Source of the DNA: a virus
IMG/VR virus record: IMGVR_UViG_3300025141_012845
Span: 1 to 64,000 of that record
DNA length: 64,000 bases
Reading direction: 5' to 3' (one strand)
The notes under the pieces were generated by a model. The model did not search any database and had not been told where the DNA came from. It saw only the letters and a list, made by a program, of their open reading frames with translations. Position 1 is the stretch's first letter. Each line of letters opens with the position of its first letter. The translations under genes were made by a program, and so were the position numbers. Positions 17,501 through 28,300 of the stretch are shown piece after piece.

Positions 17501-18194
17501 TAGGCTTTCCCTTTGTATAAGGAGAGGACTGTGGCGAATTGTAGAATCTACTAATCCTCCAGACACTGTTTACATCTGCAACCAAATCATTCTGCTTTTT
17601 CTGAACCACCGGAGTGAGTGGACTTTGTCCATAGTAGATGTCTCCAAGATACCAAGAATTCTTGTGATGTATGAGTTGGTAGTTAAAATACTGTCCATAA
17701 AAAGCGCGGTCAATATAATCGTCAATCGGACCCATTGAGCCGTCTGTGGAAAACGCCTTCCCGATGTCGCTCATAAGAGCAATTCTTTCAAATCCGTAGC
17801 CTTTAGCCTTAAAATCATTAATGCTTTTTAAAAACTTTATTTGCCCGCCATGGTCGGTAACTTCGTTCGCCCAGATTCTACCAAGAAATAATCTAACAAA
17901 ATCCGATAAAGGTTCTGGTCCCAGCGTCCCCCACGAATCAGTTAAGGCTCTTTGCCAAACAAGATGTCCTCCAACTTCTGATTTATAAAACTTTGCTATG
18001 TCTAAGATACCGGATATGTATGGTGAATACGTATCTTTATTTCCAAAAACAGAAGCCTCTCTATTAAAAATATGATATTTTCCCTGTAAGATAGGCCCAT
18101 AGTTGGATAGAAAACCGAAATCACCGCCTTTGGTAGTTTGGCCAACCGCAGGGTTAGGATTAAATAATCTTTTTTTATCTATAATATTAGCCAT
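14568..18194 (-). CDS. Large tail/baseplate structural protein (1208 aa) with FnIII-like domain and acidic C-terminal Cys
   Basis: This is a long protein without catalytic motifs. About residues 785-860 include a GGGG and proline-rich linker (PGDGPGVPPKPGP). About residues 960-1045 resemble a fibronectin type III fold (VSYEVFRLGY, then KKYYYIFRAKDSRGN), common in phage tails. The end is very acidic and finishes with a lone cysteine (DPDEEEC), a pattern echoed by the 358-aa protein two genes upstream (DDTEEPC). The N-terminus (ANIIDKKRLFNPN) shows no signal sequence. It sits among co-directional tail genes, so a baseplate-peripheral or fibre-network role is likely. Confidence 0.75.
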   Translation of the reverse strand: MANIIDKKRLFNPNPAVGQTTKGGDFGFLSNYGPILQGKYHIFNREASVFGNKDTYSPYISGILDIAKFYKSEVGGHLVWQRALTDSWGTLGPEPLSDFVRLFLGRIWANEVTDHGGQIKFLKSINDFKAKGYGFERIALMSDIGKAFSTDGSMGPIDDYIDRAFYGQYFNYQLIHHKNSWYLGDIYYGQSPLTPVVQKKQNDLVADVNSVWRISRFYNSPQSSPYTKGKPIREILEIRYPNNQTLPEHLVQIKGVFQKASEIIAKDEKLEREYYDYVSRYIRPDSHPEDVIGFHTSPIFQNKLESYEEAIKPDYIPEHTLPDHHAISMEVNTFDKITFDNPEFLPTEKNYHQFVTLAGKLDVFVDQFSYEAVPMGEGYAGSGIKFLKAGEAKTENYHQKWAKYVSGTAADHPFWSGGITPLDHFKNTILLDESIRVMEDNPANITMYPFYNKISFYTEPAYAGSLKPLFFGGSREYTVPGVAEVGVAGLSKQLIEIDVTKVKDLEYSPEYSIVKRIMEAKQEKPDRPSYFRSLNESSQYIKQVHDDWTVTPLVMTDGLMPDELEEAKYVARDTLNLTRFARNLFVCGGFLYNYYLPKTILVGNFPGQEIEDPANPTILDVNDPSLRRPKDLLLDEGSSNSEGSDAPDANYTTFFKDYSEEHYMPFLKFIHGVDGVATPVGPSGADQNEHIRDWIMHGLQPLYSKTRSFSEILDGKLAHSETIGYVIEKIREGVSDDEQKVKKRILFLNSGSKEVFNYVDSQVKYGVGYKYVVTALQLIVGTRYAYKMRGVSLGGGGFSPGDGPGVPPKPGPFSLRVEVESVPDPLIVELPYFETPFIKVVDLNPTPPEVEPIPFKNNDRQFLFNLREGSLTSKQKPINIFSSTQRPEEDPVPQYIHQYINAKILDFDEELSSMNISTKEKTLIEQKYAQASSIGNPVLQLKAKIGVLIQNNFPLIYKTDDIPVSYEVFRLGYKPTSYMDFGKATYDNSVDGNYYKEIPLDGASSIGHFENIVPNKKYYYIFRAKDSRGNMSNPTSIYEIELVNNSGAVYLATKIFEFQDPKETFTKPMRKLLQVRPTYEQSVLDENTAGVFDNWAYGPQGKKRTSTGHVTRGRAPDSYNVPIGLTEESLFRDDTFRKFKVRLTSKSTGRKMDFILRFSHNHNKTPEEDIIWESMAEIVEDPMTSKIIPPDLTGTDITTTQDPDEEEC

Positions 18195-18204
18195 TTATTA
18201 GTCC

Positions 18205-21195
18205 TTAATAAGAAGTGGTAGTCATTGTTGCTGCGCCCTGCGTTGCTCCTGCCGTTGTCGTTGGCGTTCCAGAAGGAGTCAAAAGAAAGTACTGATTATA
18301 TACAGGATAGTCAAGCTGATTTATGCTAGGCCTGCCCATCTTTTTATTAGTCTCCTTTATAATCCTGCACAGATAAGTATTTGTATCATTTAATATACTA
18401 TCAGTTAAGGGCTCAAAAATAGGCCGTTTTATTTGAGCCCCTTCTGTTCCTTGTTCATAGCCAGTCATAACCTCAACTTTATATAAATTTATAAAATTTT
18501 GATAAAACCAGCCAAAGTTTCCTTGATCCCCTGAATAATTCAAGATATTAGTGCCACTCTCTGTAGAGTTTGCAATTATTAAAGCCTTGGTTTGTGGCGG
18601 TAAAGTGTTTAAAGTTGTATCATCCGGTGGGCAATGGGTTGCGATGCGTATTCCGCTAGATCGATTTCGAAGATCATAGTATGTCCTCTCAGTATAGCGA
18701 TTGATTTTTTCAGTTGCATTGCTTATGGTTGCTATATCTTTTATCTTATCTGCCACAATACTATACTTTTCTTTCTTGTCGTTTAATCTCAAAACGTTTC
18801 CAGCATCGAGTCCTTTAATTGGTGCTTTTTCATCAACTTCTGAAATTAGATTGTCAGTTTTCTTTGATTTCTTTCTTTTTGGATAGAAATTAAAAGAGGA
18901 ATCATTCGACGCGGTTTTCTTTGAAGACCTTATTTTCTCTAAAGAGTTATAATCTGAAATCTTCGCAACAATCTTATTTTGTTCCCTTAATTCACTTGTG
19001 TCCTTTGGGATGTGAGAACAATCTACTTCGTCTTTTTTCCCAAAGGAAACCTTTAAAGGGCTAAAATATTGATTACTGGGAGATGCGGCAATCTCTATCT
19101 CATCAACAATTGCGCTTGTTGGTAACTCCCTGAAATATTTGTTAAATTCGTTACCTCTTCTTTCTTTAAATTTAGTTTTAGACACCGATGCTAATGATAG
19201 CCTTCCAGATTCAAAGAAATCAAAGACCCTTTGTCCGCAATTCTCTTCTGAATTGGCATTGTATATGGTCTCAAACGTCTTATCAATCCTTAGAAGACGA
19301 GCACTACCTTGCGCAAATGTTTCGTTTGCTGGTCTAACCGTATTTTTTAAGCTCTTGTTTGTAGGTCCCGACCTTAATGAATCATAATCTTTTTCGAGGA
19401 TATGAATGTTATCTCCCACAATTGATAAAAATTCGTTAATTAACGATGGAGAACTTTTTCTCGGATGGATCATTCTATAGAGATCTTGCCATGGAAGATT
19501 CCTTCTATTAGAGTGTGTTAGAAATGAAACATGTTTTACATATTCTTTTAACGCAGAGGTTATATTGGCTTTCATTTTGTTTTCAAACTCAATCACGAAA
19601 TCTTCATCAAACTTTTTTGCTACTTGATTATATCTTTTCTGCGAGGCTCTTAAATAATAATCTTTAAAAACACCATGCAAATTTTGAACTTTATGCAGTG
19701 TCTCTTTCAACATGTCAACTGTTGGGTCCAGCATTTCTAGTGAAACAGTGTAAGAAAAAGTACCCTGCAGGTCTCCAGCACTTGAAATGTCAATTCCGCT
19801 AAAATATCGCACACCAATAGGATTAAACACACCGAAGACAGTCTCACTTATACTGCCCTTTTCTACTAAAGTGTCTGGTATGTTTGGCCCTATTTTATCT
19901 TTTCTTTTGAGTGTTCTCTCATAGTATGTTCGCGGGATCAGCCTACCTCCCTCGTTTTCGCTTTGAGTCTCTGCAACAACTTGAGGAGACGATCTTTCGA
20001 AGCCCTCTCTTTTTTTCACAACCTTTAGACTAGAAATGTTAATTTTGTTTGAGATACTCTGTAGGCTTTGGGGATCTTTTAAGATCGCCGGATAAGCACA
20101 ATTGTTCTTTAAATATGTCAAGGTATCCAATCCAAATAAGAATCTAGCCTTCTCATCAGAATCTCTAGAGATAAAGATATCAGTAAAATATGGAATCTTC
20201 TCTCGTTTTGAACTTATAAACCCGCTGGGTGTTTTATAACTTGTTTCACCGACCGTATCCTTTAAAGACCTGGTATCTATAACTTCTCTTACCGGCAAGG
20301 TCTGTTCTACAAATGGAAGCTCTGCTTCTAACAAAAGCCCACTAGACGTTATATAACGCCCATCTTGTGTTCGCTCAACAATATCTGTTGGAAGATTATT
20401 TTGAGTTGTATAGTATTTTTTACTCGTAACAATTTTACCTCCCTGCAGGATATTCTTTTTTAATAAAAAATCTACTTCTGGTACATCGTTTTCTTTATCG
20501 CGTCGAGAACTAAAAGGCACCAGGAACATTGTTAAATTAGTATCAACAGGGAGATCTTTAAATGTAGCCGAGATTGGTATTAAATATTTAGAACCGCCAG
20601 CACTATCCTGAAAACGAGGTAAGTCATCAACTGAATTTACTATAGATGGATCTATTTTAGCGATCAAGACTCTTCTTTTCTCAGGATTATATGCAAGCCT
20701 GTGTACGTGAGGCGGAGCGCCTTCGGCTCCATACAAGTCTTGACAATTTGGATAACACTCACTTTTTGCTGATTTTATATTATATTCTTGTACTTTATGC
20801 ACATGGTTTATCATTGGCTCCGAAGGGTGATATGCTTTTTGAGTCATACCAGTACCTTTATAGTCCAACATATATTCATGTCTGTGTCCTGCATTTTCAG
20901 TTGTCACACCATACATGATGTTCGAATCCTTATCTCCTCTGTTTATCCATAAATCTTTTATAAGCATATGTCTTGGCAAAGACAGTGAGTTATTTATAAA
21001 TTGCGGTTGTGTGCTCAATGCTATAAAAAAGTTCGCAGAACTTATGTCTCTTAAGTTTCTTGCAAAGTTTGCTGCTGGTAATCTTGAGAATGCTTTTGGT
21101 ATACTGACCTCAGCATCAAACTCAATTTGAAGATCCATTTTTCTTTCAGATGAATCTTTTAGATAGAACCTAAAATTTACTAGACGTGGTAACAT
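18205..21195 (-). CDS. Large virion structural protein (996 aa) with three HxH motifs
   Basis: ATG at 21195 overlaps the previous stop (TAATG); a TTG 6 bases upstream is possible but less likely. The N-terminal 80 residues are beta-like, followed by a region with three HxH motifs: HRH (104-106), HVH (131-133) and HVH (163-165). The last two flank a CYPNC pair. HxH motifs bind metal in some fibre tips, such as T4 gp37, but here they are near the N-terminus. A charged helical middle (about 500-850) includes Lys-rich stretches. The C-terminus is Thr/Ala/Gly-rich (GTPTTTAGATQGAATMTTT), a disordered tail. A tail or fibre role is inferred from the neighbours. Confidence 0.75.
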   Translation of the reverse strand: MLPRLVNFRFYLKDSSERKMDLQIEFDAEVSIPKAFSRLPAANFARNLRDISSANFFIALSTQPQFINNSLSLPRHMLIKDLWINRGDKDSNIMYGVTTENAGHRHEYMLDYKGTGMTQKAYHPSEPMINHVHKVQEYNIKSAKSECYPNCQDLYGAEGAPPHVHRLAYNPEKRRVLIAKIDPSIVNSVDDLPRFQDSAGGSKYLIPISATFKDLPVDTNLTMFLVPFSSRRDKENDVPEVDFLLKKNILQGGKIVTSKKYYTTQNNLPTDIVERTQDGRYITSSGLLLEAELPFVEQTLPVREVIDTRSLKDTVGETSYKTPSGFISSKREKIPYFTDIFISRDSDEKARFLFGLDTLTYLKNNCAYPAILKDPQSLQSISNKINISSLKVVKKREGFERSSPQVVAETQSENEGGRLIPRTYYERTLKRKDKIGPNIPDTLVEKGSISETVFGVFNPIGVRYFSGIDISSAGDLQGTFSYTVSLEMLDPTVDMLKETLHKVQNLHGVFKDYYLRASQKRYNQVAKKFDEDFVIEFENKMKANITSALKEYVKHVSFLTHSNRRNLPWQDLYRMIHPRKSSPSLINEFLSIVGDNIHILEKDYDSLRSGPTNKSLKNTVRPANETFAQGSARLLRIDKTFETIYNANSEENCGQRVFDFFESGRLSLASVSKTKFKERRGNEFNKYFRELPTSAIVDEIEIAASPSNQYFSPLKVSFGKKDEVDCSHIPKDTSELREQNKIVAKISDYNSLEKIRSSKKTASNDSSFNFYPKRKKSKKTDNLISEVDEKAPIKGLDAGNVLRLNDKKEKYSIVADKIKDIATISNATEKINRYTERTYYDLRNRSSGIRIATHCPPDDTTLNTLPPQTKALIIANSTESGTNILNYSGDQGNFGWFYQNFINLYKVEVMTGYEQGTEGAQIKRPIFEPLTDSILNDTNTYLCRIIKETNKKMGRPSINQLDYPVYNQYFLLTPSGTPTTTAGATQGAATMTTTSY

Positions 21196-22271
21196 TAGCA
21201 AGGCTCCTCAGTGTCGTCTGATGTTGCATATATATCTTTTGATTTTACATTTGGTAGTTTCGTATCACAAGCAATTATCCTGTCATTTAATCTATTTCTT
21301 TTCTTGTCGAAACTTTCCGCAAGATCCGATGCACAAATTATATCTTCAGTTATTTCCTCATCCACATAAATGTCAACCCAGTACTCAACATGTTCTGGTG
21401 TGATTTCGCTATGGATGTTTGGATCATAAAAAGCCAACGGTTTATACCCTTTACTTATAAGGTAGGTTTCTGGTGCTGCAGCATCTCCTGTGTTTACTGT
21501 GAGATTTACATGCTCTTCAATTAAAAATTCAATATCGAAATTCTCTCTTAAAAAGTCAACATTCTCTTCCAGAACTTCCACAAGCATATAATCGTTCTTA
21601 ACCTGCATTACTGAGCCGTCTTGATATGGGCCTCCTGGTGGAGTGTGCCCTTGTGAGAAAAAATCAGCCATCGCTTCCGCAGCGTTTTCTGCTCCGTCCA
21701 AATCAATCTCATTATAATCAAGGCCATAATTGATGCTATCAACATCTTTTTCCATATAGTTTTTAGTCAACTCGCCTGTGTTGGGATTGATATAGGTTAC
21801 ATAGGATTGGTTCTCTATCGTCGTGGTAAGTTGTGGTATTCTAACTATATGTTTTCTGTTGTTCGCAGAATATTCATAATAGTCATAAGAAGAGAGAAGG
21901 CTATTATTATAATATGTTACCTTCCAAGAAGGGTGATACTGAGAAGATACCGCAGAGTTTCCCATTGGTTCTGGTAAATACTCATCCCTTATTATGATTT
22001 TTTGTTGAGGATTGTAATAATTTACCTGCTTTGTCCTTTGTTCTTCAAGTCCTCTAAAGTTGTGTTGCGACTTTATTCTTGGTATCTCTTCTATTCTGTT
22101 CTCGCTTTCATTTTGTTTTTCAAGGACGCCGCCTGATTCGGAATCATATGTGATATCATCATCAAAAAAAGCATAGTAAACCGGTTTAAACTTCCCCAAA
22201 GACAGCAGTCTCTTGCCGTCCTGTGTCAGTTTGACATCTAATACTTCTTCTTTTCTATTAAAAAATTCCAT
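21195..22271 (-). CDS. Virion structural protein (358 aa), N-terminal module shared with the 329-aa protein
   Basis: Residues 8-44 (EEVLDVKLTQDGKRLLSLGKF, then FAFFDDDITYD-like) align with the N-terminal module of the protein encoded at 13500-14489. Both keep LT-x-x-G-(K/R)-(K/R) and a DD-x-I-x-Y ending. The remainder is acidic and mixed, with Tyr-rich strands. It ends with an acidic stretch and a terminal cysteine (DDTEEPC). It is translationally coupled (TAATG) to the 996-aa protein. The shared module may be a docking domain for a common tail partner. Confidence 0.75.
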   Translation of the reverse strand: MEFFNRKEEVLDVKLTQDGKRLLSLGKFKPVYYAFFDDDITYDSESGGVLEKQNESENRIEEIPRIKSQHNFRGLEEQRTKQVNYYNPQQKIIIRDEYLPEPMGNSAVSSQYHPSWKVTYYNNSLLSSYDYYEYSANNRKHIVRIPQLTTTIENQSYVTYINPNTGELTKNYMEKDVDSINYGLDYNEIDLDGAENAAEAMADFFSQGHTPPGGPYQDGSVMQVKNDYMLVEVLEENVDFLRENFDIEFLIEEHVNLTVNTGDAAAPETYLISKGYKPLAFYDPNIHSEITPEHVEYWVDIYVDEEITEDIICASDLAESFDKKRNRLNDRIIACDTKLPNVKSKDIYATSDDTEEPC

Positions 22272-22327
22272 TTCTACCAGTAATTATCCCAATTTGCTAA
22301 ATTTCAGCCCATAAAGGCTCCCTGTAA

Positions 22328-25300
22328 TCATTCTGATTCAGATGGCGGCATTTCTGTTTGCATCGCAACATAGGTTGTTGGTGCAGATTTGCTTGTTCCG
22401 TTTGAATCTGAATCTCCTGACTGTTTCGTTTGCATCCCCATATAAGTTGTTGGTGCAGACTTGCTTGTCCCCTTTCCTTGTTCTGTTTGCATTCCCATGT
22501 AGGTTGTTGGTGCAGACGCCTCACTGGTTCCATCTCCAGGATCCTGCATTGAAAACTTAAGACTACTTTGAAGGGTCTTACTAGTAAACTCTGCTTCTGC
22601 ATCCAGTTTCGCCAACTCGACAAGCGAAAAGAAGTCATAAGGCCAATTATAACTATAAGTAGGAATTTTGGACTCACCACCAATCTGAAGCTTAAACCCA
22701 AATCTGTCGTCATCAGTTGAGTCTGCTGTCGTAGCGAAATAGTTAAAGTTCGCTCTTTGTTTTACCTTAAATACCATCCATTGTGTTTCGGGTGGAAGTT
22801 CTTCGCCAGAAAAGAACTCGTTTTTAGCCATGACGTGCGAAATCACAACTTCTTCTTTTTCAGCAGTTGTCGATATTTTTGGCGTAAGGTTTTGCCAGAT
22901 ATCGGATAAGTCATCCCTGTCTAATCTATGAGTAAATTCAAATATATACGCAACGAATGGCTTCACATTCTTGTTGTTTAAAAAGTCTAGGTGTGGAGGG
23001 AAAACATATTTCTGCATCGACTCAACCATATTAGTGATTGATTCTCCAGGAATCTTGTTCTTGCTCTGCAGAATTCCAACTTGCTGTTTAGTTGCGACTC
23101 CCAAAACATAGTCAATTTGAGACTTTAAGACTGGGAAGAACCTTCTTTTCCTCTTCTTTTCTATAAATGGGATCGCTACTATCGCTTCAGATATTAATTT
23201 TTCATCAGCAACCTCTCCAACTCGCTTCTGTTCAGGACTAAACCCGCATACGTCAATTAAAGAACCAGTTGTTGGCTGAACGCCTATGGCATTTAGATCT
23301 GCTCCGGTAGATGGAAAGCTTTCTTTTATTCTCATGAAGATCCCTTCTTGCCCAGTTGGAGCGGAGCCATACGCTCCCCAAATTGATTTTGTTGCGACAG
23401 AACTTGTTAAAACATTAAACGGTGCTCCAGTGTTCGATGGATCGTACGCAACTTGTGCATCATATAAAGTTCCAACATTTGAAGAGGACACATTAATTGT
23501 CGGACATTCAAATTTAGGACTTATAACCCAAACATCGTTTGCTGAACTAATTGAATCTTTAATTTTATCTGCTACAAATTTACCATCTGCGGCCTTTTCA
23601 ACGCCATATTCAATCTCTTTCAATCTTGTTTTACCAAAGAGGTTTATTGAGGAAGAAACCCTCATTTGAGACAAGCCTGCTGCTGCACTAAGCTCTTTTG
23701 ACCTTTGAAGAACGTTTGTCATATATGTATAACTGGATGTAAACAGGGTTTCCACTTTAGCCCCGGCTAGTATTTCATCTAAAGTAAAGGTCTTGCTCTC
23801 ATTATCCAAAAGGAAGTCTTTCTTATGTGGGCTGAAGGCTAGTCTAGCAATTGCTGCTCCATAAAAATATGGAGGAGTGTACGGAGCGAATGAAGGGTCG
23901 ATGTTATTAAACTCCATGTTCATAGTTACCTGCCCTGCTGGAACAGCGTGAACAGGCATTGTTTTTACAGGGGGTCCATAAATAGCACCCCTATAGTTTG
24001 CAAAATATCGGTCGCCACCAGCAGAAACACCAAAATCTTTTGCCACGCCTGCAGCAGAATTATAATCTACTTTAAATTGTACATGTGATGGTCCCTCTGA
24101 TAGTACAAAATTATCCGTTTTATAAAGCTCAACATCCATATAATAAGTTGTTCCTGAAACCATTGGTTTAAACTTGCTTTCTGGAGCGGACGTAAAAGAT
24201 TTAAACTTTTGATTTTGAAGAAAGAAGTTAGGCACTTCTGCTAAGAAGTTGTGCATCGCAAGTGAATATTGTGGCTTACTTTTACCATTCCAATCAAAGA
24301 AGATGTGTTGTTGAGATCCTGAGTGTGGATATAGAAGGCTTATTCTATAATCCGGGAATCCACTGTCTGAGGCTCCTGAAACAGGTATATATCTTTGTGG
24401 CTCAACCAGTGCTTCAAAAGGCATTCTATAATCAAAGATACCCCCTCCTCCAGCAGTATCAACTTGGGGGTCTCCTGCAAAACTAAAAAATGAGAAATGT
24501 TCTCCGTCAACTCCATGCTCTGGAGGGGTTGAGGCCGTAACATTAACAGAGCCCGTACACACCGGCCAGTCCACAGCAATCCCCGATTTTACAGTGTTAT
24601 ACATGATTCCTGGTGCAAAGAATGGCTGTAATAAAGATTGTAGTTTCTCTGCTTGTTGTGCATCTGGTGTAAGACTGGTTATTTTAGAACCGCCGATGAA
24701 AGGTCCGAACGACTGAGATAAAAGTCCTCCAAGTTGCACAGTTCTCAAAACGGGATAAAACCCCTGATATGGTAACAGTTTTTTAACACCGTTGCATTTA
24801 AGAGTCAGCCTAGAAAGTCTTGCATTATCAAGATCTTCCGAAACTTCTGCGAAATGTTTCATAAAGTCAGAATGTGAATAAGTTGTAAAGAAGTCCTCAT
24901 TATAGGATCCCGTACCAGCCGCATCTGCACTTGCAGATACCTTCGCTCCCTCAAGTGTTAGAAAGCGATTATTGAACGAGAATCCGTTGTCAACGTAGTA
25001 GTCCATATGTTCAGAAATCCTAAACTCTGGTATGACTGTGTGATCTTGTCCCATTCCTTTTATATCCTGAGCGTAATCGTCATATGAATCATACCAAGGA
25101 TTTTTACCGGCAAATTCACTAGTTCTATAGAAATTATAGTTAAGATTCCAAGATCTATTGTATTCCATTCCCCAAAGTTTAGTTGTGCCAGCATCACTAG
25201 ACCAATTAACAAAATTTGGATAGATAAACTGCTGAGATGCCGTCGGGGCTGTTGCCGTAAGATAACCAGCGCCTCGACTTGGTACAGTATCTGAGGTACC

Positions 25301-28300
25301 TAATGCCGCAGACACATGAAGGATCCCTCTAAATCTTTTATTTCCACCTGGATCGCTAAGTTGAGAGAATGCGTCTTTTACAATCGTAAACTCTGTAGGG
25401 GCCATCAACTCCCCATTGATCCCGTTATAAGTTGATAACTTTGATGTTGAGGTAGAACCAGAAACATAGTACCCATCTAAAGGCCATACACTTAAAGCGG
25501 GCGGCTGTACAATGGAGGCGTCAAGAACGCCGCCTAGTGAAGAAGAATATGCTCCAACATTTAGAACTTGTAATTTATCTGTAGTATTCTTTGCTGTCCC
25601 CGAAGTTCTCTTTCTGTCTGTGACACCGTCTCTCCAGAAAGTTCTTTGATCGCCCAATCGAGAAGAGTCTATTTGCGCCTGCGTCTCTGTATATGAAATT
25701 CTTCCTCTTGCTTTTGCCAAGAATGCGTTTTCCTCTCTAGGGTAAACCGTTTCAGAGTATGTTAACTTGCTGAGTTGTAGTTGGTTTGATGGGCTTTGTA
25801 TTACCGACTTAAAAGAATCATATTGAGTCTTTTTAGCCTTTGCTACTTGATCCAGTCCAAGTTTATAATCTAAAGTATCATCTGGCATAAACTCTAACTC
25901 ATTTCCAAATGACTGATCTATTTCTACAGGCTCCTCGCCTGGGATCTCAACTTCAAACTCAACTGGCTTGTATTTATTCGTTACGGAGGTAACCGTAAAG
26001 CTTCTTATATCTCTTTTCAAACGTGGATCATTTGAGTAATTGGTAAGTTCTGGCTTGTTAGGTAAGGCATCTGTTTCTATAATATCAAGAACGTTGTTTT
26101 TTCTTTGATATCTTACAATAGGGTGACTGTCTTTAATGTTTAATTTCCAACTCGCGCCTTGATATGGGCCGCTTCTATGCTTCATCAAGATGTTAAACCG
26201 ATTTCCCACTGCAAAAGAGCCAGCAGAGATTACATCTGAATTTCTGTAATCGACAGAAGAACTTAATGTATTGCTCGCGGTTAAAACGGTATCAACCACA
26301 AGAGTGTTGAGACCAACAGCATCTGAAAATAAATTACCATATTTTGGAAACTTTCCTTCGGAAAAATCGATTGCAGGTTCAAAACCTCCTGCGCCAGAAA
26401 CCATGCCGTCATAAGACTTATTAGTCGATGTAAACTCAATTAACTTGTGATTGCTTTTAATCGAGGAAGTTACCCAAGCATATTGCAACTCAGTTCGTGG
26501 AATAGCATGATTAACAAAGTAGTTATTAAATACGGAAGCAGTAATATTTCCAGCAGTAGAGTTTTCTATTCTTCTAATAACGTTTCTGTGTGTCTTATGG
26601 TAAGAGGCTGTAGTTTCATAGTCTGACGCCCCAACTGTTCCGTATTCACCATCAACGCCGAAACGGCCTGAACGTCTTGAGAGGACCTGTCTTAAGCCGT
26701 CATTGTTGGTATGAAAATCTGTCTTAACAGAGATATTCATCGGGCCATTGGTATCTGTGGATGCTTGGCTTCCAGAACTGTTCAGAACATTATGGTTTCT
26801 GAATGTGTGAACATTGTAGACTGAAAGCTCTTCTGCTGCTGTATCAAGATATCCTCTCGAACTTACTTCAAAACCTCCTGGTGCGGAGAACCTCTCAACT
26901 ATTACCTTATTCTGAGTTGAACGAACTGGAATTGAGAAGTCAAGAGACCCTGTAAAATAGGGTACTTCTGCGGTTGAGGAAGAAATATTGCTTGCATTCA
27001 AAGAGAGCCATTTATTGTTTAATCTTCTTCCTGAAGTTTGCGCAAGTTCATATACATTCTGATAATTACCTATGTTTGTTCCTGGAGAATCCGAAGAAGC
27101 GGTTGTCATTTGTATATTTTCAATGTTTATTGGAGATTTTGTTCCTTTATTAAAGAATGATCTCGGCAAGTTATAGTTTATTGCACCATCTAAATCTGAA
27201 TCTGCGGGGAAAATTGAGATATTTGCTTTATCGCCGCCAGCATAAGTAGACTCTAGATGTGATGCAGATCCTGAAATTCTAAAAAACTCTGGTCTCGTTA
27301 ATATTGTATCGTTAACGGAGTCTCCAACAGGCTCTTTTCTGTGTGGTCTTCCGCCAACAAATCTTTCTGTGAAAACGCTCTGTAATGGTTTTTCATATCC
27401 GATATCGTAATCTTGGTGAATGTTTGTTATTTCAACGCCAGAACTATTTGTGTAAAAGGCTGCTATACCTTCTAGAAACTTATTACTCTTAACATTAGTT
27501 GCCTTACTTATAACTTCCGGAAATAATCTGACCTTCGGGTTTTTTGTTGTTGGCTTCTCAAAACCTTTCAGTGTTACGGAACCCGAGACGACTAATATTC
27601 TAGTACTTGGCTTGCTATCTGAATCAAGACCTCCGAAAATGGTGGCCGGATTTAGCGCGTCGGTTTGTCCTCCTGTATCTGAAGGTTGATTATGGCCCCC
27701 TTTGATTATAACTCCCGGCGACATTTTTAAGTCTACACTGAAATTGTCACCAGCCCCATTGAACACTCCAAGAGTTGATGCGTTACTGAACTTCGCCGCT
27801 AGGAAATCGGAGCGTTTAGAATCTACGGTGCTGTTTCCGCTGGTGTTGCTTTCATCGCTATCGCCAGGATCATGTCTTGAGTGCCAACCGTGTCCATCTG
27901 CGTCTCCTGTGTCCTTATTGTTGTCTGGACCGGCGTTTCCTTCCCGGTCCTCATTGAATCCAGGAGGTTTAACACCTTCGTCGGTCCACTGTTTTCTCTT
28001 ACTTAAAAAATCATCCCTATCAATCTTAGCTTCTATGTCTGGTGGTAACGCGTCGGCAACAGTTCGAGTTGCCTCTGCATTAGGCACACCATCAAGTCCA
28101 ATTACGGTGGGTCGACCAGGTTGATGTTTCTTTGAGATTCTGCTTCTCTGCTCTATCGTTGGATACTTATTCCAATATTTATTTCTTTCTAAGACATGAC
28201 TCTCAACAACTGTTCTCAACCTATCAGAGTGGTCTGCAGAAGCAGGAAACAACTGTTGAAGCATCTCTCCGAGCGAACTATCGAGCCATCTATAATAGGT

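Noticed and set aside
22272-22327. Short hairpin (AGCC/GGCT) between two structural genes as a terminator
   Set aside because: The stem is only 4 bp and no T-run follows on the coding strand.
22297-22713. A 138-codon minus-strand frame overlapping the end of the 3142-aa gene
   Set aside because: It is a different frame over the repeat-coding region, giving a Gln/His-rich product that mirrors the repeats. No start signal supports it.
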